Assembly (NCBI GenBank): GCA_903910005.1
Contig: CAIVXW010000013.1
Location: 1-11,659 of the forward strand
Direction: 5' to 3'
Length of the DNA: 11,659 nucleotides
DNA from: an uncultured Methylococcaceae bacterium
Lineage (GTDB): Bacteria > Pseudomonadota > Gammaproteobacteria > Methylococcales > Methylococcaceae
Shown here: one piece after another, positions 7,254 to 11,659 of the stretch
Numbering within the stretch: the first letter of the stretch is position 1
How the letters are laid out: each line of letters starts with the position of its first letter
Program-made: the position numbers and the translations under genes
The notes under the pieces: model-generated
The model's database searches: none
Seen by the model: only the letters and a program-made list of their open reading frames with translations
Told to the model about the DNA's origin: nothing

Positions 7254-8191
7254 TGTCCATATTCCCGTGGCGACAGTTGTCGGCACTGGGCGTGCTGGGG
7301 ATCAACAAGAGAAATGCGGATTATATTTCGAAATACAATCCCAGGCATCGTTATCCCCTGGTGGATGACAAGATAACTTCCAAGGCAGTGGCTGTCCGGC
7401 ACGGTATTCCTGTGCCTGATTTATACGGCGTTATTGAAATAGAGCATCAGATAGCGGACTTACCGGCCCTGTTGCATGACAAGCCGTCTTTTGTAATCAA
7501 GCCAGCTCGGGGATGCGGAGGGGAAGGTATACTGATCATAGATTCCCGTAATACACACGAATATATATGCGTCAATGGGTACGGCTACACCGTGGCTGGG
7601 TTGTCGCACCATGTTTCAAATATTCTGGGTGGTATGTACAGCCTCGGCGGAAGGCCGGATATGGCCCTGATAGAATACCGGGTTGATTTTGATTCCTGCT
7701 TCGATGGAGTGAGCCACCGCGGGGTACCTGACATCAGAACCCTTGTTTTCAGGGGCATTCCCGTCATGGCAATGCTGCGTCTACCAACCCGACTCTCACG
7801 GGGGAAAGCCAATTTACACCAGGGTGCGGTAGGGGTGGGTATTCACATGAATCACGGCACCACCCGGGGAGGATACTGGCAGGGAAAGCCTATTCTGCAT
7901 CATCCTGATACCGGTAACGAACTCTCAGGCATTACCATCCCGTATTGGGATGATATTCTCTGCCTTAATGCGAGATGCCATGATTGTACAGGTATGGGTT
8001 TTATCGGAGTGGATATTGTTCTGGACAAAAACAGGGGGCCCTTGCTGCTTGAAGTCAATGCCAGGCCGGGTTTGAGTATCCAGATGGCCAATCGTACCGG
8101 CCTTCTGCCACGCATCCAATTCATTGAGTCATTGGCAAACCTGCCAAACAGCCTCCAAGACAGGATGATGCTTGCAAAATCGCTGGCATGA
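7253..8191 (+). CDS. ATP-grasp alpha-L-glutamate ligase-like protein (TIGR02291/PF14397 type)
   Basis: 312-residue cytoplasmic ATP-grasp enzyme. The ATG at 7253 overlaps the stop of the 7TM gene and gives the usual family N-terminus (LGVLGINKRNADYISKYNPR, 12-31, then PLVDDKITSK 35-44). A GTG further upstream at 7217 would add 12 residues inside the preceding gene and is less likely. ATP-binding elements are VIKPARGCGGEG (81-92, K83 and the glycine loop) and the metal-binding LLLEVNARPGLSIQ (264-277, with E267, N269 and R271). The strongly conserved DIRTLVFRGIPVMAMLRLPT (160-179) and LHQGAVGVGI blocks are intact. ATP-grasp enzymes join a carboxylate to an amine or thiol through an acyl-phosphate; the name suggests glutamate transfer, as in RimK, but the true substrate of this subfamily is unproven. 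Its gene partners suggest a peptide-modifying role connected to the periplasm. Confidence 0.88.
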   Translation: MSIFPWRQLSALGVLGINKRNADYISKYNPRHRYPLVDDKITSKAVAVRHGIPVPDLYGVIEIEHQIADLPALLHDKPSFVIKPARGCGGEGILIIDSRNTHEYICVNGYGYTVAGLSHHVSNILGGMYSLGGRPDMALIEYRVDFDSCFDGVSHRGVPDIRTLVFRGIPVMAMLRLPTRLSRGKANLHQGAVGVGIHMNHGTTRGGYWQGKPILHHPDTGNELSGITIPYWDDILCLNARCHDCTGMGFIGVDIVLDKNRGPLLLEVNARPGLSIQMANRTGLLPRIQFIESLANLPNSLQDRMMLAKSLA

Positions 8192-8304
8192 CACACTTCA
8201 GTAATATGGAATTGCTAAAAAGCGGGCGTACTTTCGTGTACTTTCGCGATACGGGTACGTTCCGGTTAAGGGATATGATGCAGGCACTCGCGCCCGGATG
8301 CTGA
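8188..8304 (+). CDS. Possible 38-residue small protein between the ligase and pstC
   Basis: ATG at 8188 overlaps the ligase stop as ATGA (8188-8191) and opens 38 codons to TGA at 8302-8304. The product starts MTHFSNMELLKSGRTFVYFR, is basic with no clear signal or membrane helix, and ends in APGC. Its stop in turn overlaps an ATG at 8298 that opens the upstream-extended frame of pstC (ATGCTGA). No Shine-Dalgarno sequence is seen, so translation would depend on coupling; an internal ATG at 8206 is a second possible start. No family is recognised. It could be a real small protein, a coupling leader, a decayed gene remnant, or chance; the direct repeats described at 8228-8264 lie inside it. Confidence 0.25.
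   Translation: MTHFSNMELLKSGRTFVYFRDTGTFRLRDMMQALAPGC
8228..8264 (+). promoter_or_regulatory. Short direct repeats upstream of pstC, possible operator
   Basis: Two tandem ten-base units, GTACTTTCGT (8228-8237) and GTACTTTCGC (8238-8247), are followed by a weaker copy GTACGTTCCG (8255-8264). Each perfect unit contains CTTTCG, which shares four of six bases with the PhoB half-site CTGTCA, but the spacing is 10 rather than 11 bases. The location, about 110-145 bases before the pstC start, suits regulation by phosphate; the match is too weak to call a Pho box. No convincing -35/-10 pair was found next to it. Confidence 0.25.
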
Positions 8305-8372
8305 TAGCGGCAGGCCAGGGGGGGGCCGTATTTACCCACAATTTCAAGATTTGGTTGCTTACCGTCGTTCCC

Positions 8373-9746
8373 ATGGAAAAAACAACCCTGATTTTTTTGA
8401 TTCTGGTTCTGGCTGCACTAATGTACTATTTGGCGCGGACTAAATCCGTTCGCCTGGTGGAGGGACGCTGTTCCAGATTGCACTCATTGCCGGTATATTA
8501 TGGCAATTATGCTGCCATGTGGTTTCTGTTTCCAGGGCTGGCCGTCATATCACTTTGGTTTTCATTTGAGGATTCAATACTCACTCATCTGATTGTCTCC
8601 GGGTTGCCTGTGGAGATCATGTCCCAATCTGCAGAGCAGTTGGGGCTCTTTATGAATGACGTCAAAAATGTAGTGAACGGCACCTCCAGTGAGTCCGAGG
8701 ATGTCCTGCGGGCAGTCGGTAAATACCGTGAACTGTCGTCTACCAGTAATCAGATTATGGCTTTCGTGACGCTGGTCGTCAGTCTGGTTGGCGGGTGGTT
8801 GGCCTATTCCAGGATAGCCCCCGGTTTTCATGCAAGGAACCACGTGGAAACCTGGGTTCGTTACCTGCTGATTCTTTGCTCCTCACTGGCCGTTCTGACC
8901 ACGATCGGAATCATTTTGTCAGTATTGCTGGAAAGTCTCCGGTTCTTTAACCGGATACCTGTAACGGAATTTCTTTTTGGAACCTCCTGGAGTCCCCAAA
9001 CCGCCATGCGGAGCGATCAGGTTGCCTCGGAGGGAGCCTTTGGCGCCATTCCGCTTTTCATGGGTACCCTGCTCATTTCGCTGATAGCTCTCAGTGTTGC
9101 GGTGCCGGTTGGTTTGTTGTCGGCAATTTACTTGTCCGAGTATGCCAGTCCCCGCTTCCGCGCCATCGCCAAGCCTCTGCTGGAGATTCTGGCGGGTATA
9201 CCGACAGTCGTCTACGGGTTTTTTGCCGCCCTGGTGCTGGCCCCCGCCATACGGGAACTGGGCAGCCGGATAGGCCTGGATGTCAGTTCAGAGAGTGCGC
9301 TGGCGGCGGGTCTGGTAATGGGTATCATGATTATTCCTTTTGTTTCCTCGCTGGCGGATGATTTCATCAACGCGGTGCCCCAATCCCTCAGGGATGGTGC
9401 CTACGCACTGGGAGCCACCCAATCTGAAGCCATTCGGCAGGTCGTCATACCCGCTGCATTACCGGGGGTTGTGGGTGGAATACTGCTGGCAGCGTCGCGG
9501 GCAATCGGCGAAACCATGATTGTCGTCATGGCTTCAGGTCTTACGGCCAACCTGACCTTCAATCCGCTGGAAGCAGTCACCACCGTAACGACCCAGATAG
9601 TAACCCTCCTGGTGGGTGATCAGGAATTCGACAGTGCCAAAACACTGGCGGCTTTTGCCCTCGGACTGGTGTTATTTGTCGTTACGCTGGTTCTGAACAT
9701 CATTTCCCTGTATATCGTCCGTAAATACCGTGAACAATATGAATGA
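8373..9746 (+). CDS. pstC: Phosphate ABC transporter permease PstC, long form
   Basis: 457-residue inner-membrane permease that, with PstA, forms the channel of the Pst high-affinity phosphate importer. The ATG at 8373 is chosen because the N-terminus then begins directly with a membrane helix (MEKTTLIFLILVLAALMYYL) followed by basic residues, as in long PstC proteins of related bacteria; the frame is open back to an ATG at 8298, which would add 25 residues. Neither start has a clear Shine-Dalgarno sequence. Further membrane segments lie near 48-66, 128-146, 163-187, 225-250, 270-292, 305-325, 362-390 and 425-450. The ABC-coupling EAA loop is DGAYALGATQSEAIRQVVIP (341-360) with ALPGVVGG. E. 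coli PstC is about 319 residues, so the extra N-terminal helices and the soluble stretch at about 68-125 are additions. It overlaps pstA by eight bases. No pstS precedes it. Confidence 0.93.
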   Translation: MEKTTLIFLILVLAALMYYLARTKSVRLVEGRCSRLHSLPVYYGNYAAMWFLFPGLAVISLWFSFEDSILTHLIVSGLPVEIMSQSAEQLGLFMNDVKNVVNGTSSESEDVLRAVGKYRELSSTSNQIMAFVTLVVSLVGGWLAYSRIAPGFHARNHVETWVRYLLILCSSLAVLTTIGIILSVLLESLRFFNRIPVTEFLFGTSWSPQTAMRSDQVASEGAFGAIPLFMGTLLISLIALSVAVPVGLLSAIYLSEYASPRFRAIAKPLLEILAGIPTVVYGFFAALVLAPAIRELGSRIGLDVSSESALAAGLVMGIMIIPFVSSLADDFINAVPQSLRDGAYALGATQSEAIRQVVIPAALPGVVGGILLAASRAIGETMIVVMASGLTANLTFNPLEAVTTVTTQIVTLLVGDQEFDSAKTLAAFALGLVLFVVTLVLNIISLYIVRKYREQYE

Positions 9747-11049
9747 CAGCACGTCTGACACCGGCGGGAAATCCATCACTACCCTGGAGAAGGTAAAGGC
9801 CAGTCTGGGAAAAAGGCGGGCAGCCGAGCTGCGTTTTCAGGCAATTGGGCTGGTATCCATCATGGCTGCCCTGTTATTCCTGGTCGTCCTGCTCGGGAGT
9901 ATCGTTGGCAACGCTTTGCCGGCCTTTACCAGTACCTATATTGGCCTGGATGTTTATCTTGATCCGGAACAGATTGATCCGGAAGCAAAAAGGGATTCCG
10001 CATCCCTGGCGGGTGGAAATTATGATGCCTGCATCAAGGCGGCACTGGCCCGCTCTTTCCCGGACGTAAAGGATCGTTCGCAGAAACGTGCCCTGAATGC
10101 GCTGACGAGTTCGTCAGCACCGTATCAAATCAGGGATATGGTACTGGAAAATCCCGGCCTGATTGGGCAAACCCGGCGGTTCTGGCTACTGGCAGACGAT
10201 ACTGTTGATCAGGTTCTCAAAGGTTCGATCAAGCGCTCGACTCCCGAGTCAGAGCGAAAGATCAAGGATCATCAACTGGACTGGATAGATCAACTTTCTT
10301 CCCAGAGGCGAATCAAACAGGGCTTTAATGTTACGTTCTTCTCGTCAGGAGATTCACGGGAACCGGAATCGGCGGGCATTCTGGGGGCGTTGAGTGGCTC
10401 TTTTCTGACCCTGCTGGTTACTATTTCACTGTCGCTACCCATCGGGATGGCTGCCGCCATTTATCTGGAGGAATTTGCGCCGAAAAATGGCTGGACTGAT
10501 TTCATCGAAGTCAACATCAATAACCTGGCCGCAGTTCCTTCAATTGTCTTTGGACTATTGGGATTGGCGGTCTTCATCAACTTCATGGGCATAACCCGCT
10601 CATCGCCATTGGTGGGTGGATTGATACTCACCCTGATGACTATGCCGGTGATCATCATTGCCGGTCGCTCGGCACTCAAATCCGTTCCTCCCTCGGTTCG
10701 CGATGCCGCCCTCGGGGTAGGGGCTTCACCGATTCAGGCCGTGTTTCACCACGTGTTTCCGCTGGCAATGCCAGGCATGCTGACGGGGGCGATTATTGGC
10801 CTGTCCCGTGCCCTGGGTGAAAGTGCCCCGTTACTGATGATCGGCATGGTTGCATTTATCGTTGATGTTCCCGAAGGGATCCGGGATCCTGCAACCGTGT
10901 TACCGGTACAGATTTATCTGTGGGCGGACAGTCCTGAACGTGCTTTTGTGGAGCGTACATCGGCTGCCATTCTGGTATTGCTGGCTTTTCTGGTCTGCAT
11001 GAATGGCCTGGCTGTCTACCTGAGAAAAAAATACGAAAGACGCTGGTAA
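9739..11049 (+). CDS. pstA: Phosphate ABC transporter permease PstA, with long periplasmic insertion
   Basis: 436 residues; second permease of the Pst importer. ATG 9739 overlaps the end of pstC by eight bases; a GTG at 9730 would add three residues and cannot be excluded. After a cytoplasmic lead there is one membrane helix (about 36-60), then a soluble stretch of about 150 residues (62-210), rich in charged residues and predicted to be periplasmic. The conserved permease core follows, from LGALSGSFLTLLVTISLSLP (about 215-234) to the C-terminus. The coupling loop is DAALGVGASPIQAVFHHVFPLAMPG at 322-346. GLSRALGESAPLL (354-366) and the C-terminal helix are typical PstA. E. coli PstA is about 296 residues, so the loop accounts for nearly all the extra length; long PstA forms of this kind occur in other proteobacteria, and what the loop does is unclear. 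pstB begins 52 bases downstream. Confidence 0.93.
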   Translation: MNDSTSDTGGKSITTLEKVKASLGKRRAAELRFQAIGLVSIMAALLFLVVLLGSIVGNALPAFTSTYIGLDVYLDPEQIDPEAKRDSASLAGGNYDACIKAALARSFPDVKDRSQKRALNALTSSSAPYQIRDMVLENPGLIGQTRRFWLLADDTVDQVLKGSIKRSTPESERKIKDHQLDWIDQLSSQRRIKQGFNVTFFSSGDSREPESAGILGALSGSFLTLLVTISLSLPIGMAAAIYLEEFAPKNGWTDFIEVNINNLAAVPSIVFGLLGLAVFINFMGITRSSPLVGGLILTLMTMPVIIIAGRSALKSVPPSVRDAALGVGASPIQAVFHHVFPLAMPGMLTGAIIGLSRALGESAPLLMIGMVAFIVDVPEGIRDPATVLPVQIYLWADSPERAFVERTSAAILVLLAFLVCMNGLAVYLRKKYERRW

Positions 11050-11101
11050 AGGCGTATCATGTACCAGCAAATACCAACGCAACCATGATGAAATCAAAGC
11101 C

Positions 11102-11659
11102 ATGAAATCGCGTGATAAAACCAGTGAAACATCCTATACCCGGGATCACATTGAAACCGTGGGTGATATTCATAGTGACAATGCCAGAATTACCTGCCGT
11201 GATGTCAATGTGTATTACGGAACCAGCAAACATGCCATACAGAGTGTAAGTCTGGACATTGCCCGAAATGAAGTGGTGGCACTAATCGGTCCCTCGGGCT
11301 GTGGCAAGTCCACCTTTATTCGCTGCCTCAACCGGATGAACGACACGATTCCGGGTTGCGCCGTGACGGGCGATATCCGGGTCGATGGACAAAGTATTTT
11401 TGATGAGACCATGGACGTGGTGCAACTGAGGGCGCAGGTGGGCATGGTTTTCCAGAAACCCAATCCGTTTCCGAAAAATATCTTCGACAATGTGGCCTAT
11501 GGTCCCAGGATTCACGGGTTGACCAGTTCCAAACTGGAACTGGAAGAAATCGTGGAATCCTCCCTGCGACGCGCCGGTTTATGGGATGAAGTCAAAGATC
11601 GGTTGACTCAGCCTGGTACCAGCCTGTCAGGCGGACAACAACAGCGTCTCTGTATCGCC
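11102..11659 (+). CDS. pstB: Phosphate ABC transporter ATP-binding protein PstB (3' end outside window)
   Basis: The first 186 codons of the ATPase that powers phosphate import on the cytoplasmic face of PstC/PstA. The ATG at 11102 is the only ATG in this frame between pstA and the ABC domain; its ribosome site is weak (AAAG at 11096-11099). The ABC domain begins near ITCRDVNVYYG (residue 30), leaving a hydrophilic N-terminal extension about 20 residues longer than in E. coli. Walker A is GPSGCGKST (63-71), the Q-loop is GMVFQKPNPFP (Q118) with the Asn-Pro-Phe-Pro context characteristic of PstB, and the signature motif LSGGQ is at 175-179, followed by QQRLCIA at the window edge. Walker B and the switch His lie beyond the window. 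Members of this set usually end with phoU, which may follow. Confidence 0.95.
   Translation, partial: MKSRDKTSETSYTRDHIETVGDIHSDNARITCRDVNVYYGTSKHAIQSVSLDIARNEVVALIGPSGCGKSTFIRCLNRMNDTIPGCAVTGDIRVDGQSIFDETMDVVQLRAQVGMVFQKPNPFPKNIFDNVAYGPRIHGLTSSKLELEEIVESSLRRAGLWDEVKDRLTQPGTSLSGGQQQRLCIA

Noticed and set aside
8298..8372. PstC start at 8298
   Set aside because: The added 25 residues contain a G-run-derived segment and precede what looks like the natural first membrane helix. It is kept as an alternative, not as the main call.

Overview
The window looks like chromosomal DNA of a gammaproteobacterium. The RNA polymerase beta' sequence follows the Escherichia coli protein closely along its whole length and keeps the long insertion in the trigger loop typical of this group. 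Beside it lie a two-haem cytochrome c4-type protein, a retropepsin/7TM/ATP-grasp gene set known mainly from gammaproteobacteria, and a long-form PstC/PstA phosphate transporter. All convincing genes are on the + strand. Base composition appears even, and I see no insertion sequence, phage gene, tRNA, rRNA or CRISPR array. I cannot name the genus.

Layout. (1) 1-4004 is rpoC, lacking about its first 70 codons, followed by a clear intrinsic terminator at 4092-4115. The str operon genes (rpsL and so on) do not follow. (2) 4217-4834 is an exported dihaem cytochrome c with its own Shine-Dalgarno sequence, apparently monocistronic. (3) 4845-4946 is a non-coding stretch with nested inverted repeats. 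(4) 4954-8191 is a tight gene set: a possible 49-codon small ORF, an exported retropepsin-like protease (annotated in databases as 'ATP-dependent zinc protease'), an inactive transglutaminase fused to seven membrane helices, and an ATP-grasp 'alpha-L-glutamate ligase-like' protein. (5) 8192-8372 links this set to the phosphate genes. It holds a possible 38-codon ORF, short direct repeats and a run of eight G. (6) 8373-11659 is pstC, pstA and the start of pstB, without pstS in front.

How the genes fit together. The three core genes of block 4 are a recurrent set in gammaproteobacterial genomes whose function is essentially unsettled. By family logic, the ATP-grasp enzyme would form an amide-type bond on a peptide or similar substrate in the cytoplasm, the membrane protein would present a transglutaminase-fold binding domain in the periplasm, and the retropepsin would cut a peptide there. 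The small ORFs abut the set through ATGA overlaps and are the least described part of the window. The phosphate genes form an ordinary high-affinity importer, with an unusually long periplasmic loop in PstA. Start/stop overlaps run almost unbroken from 4954 into pstC, so the peptide-modification set and the phosphate transporter could share a transcript.
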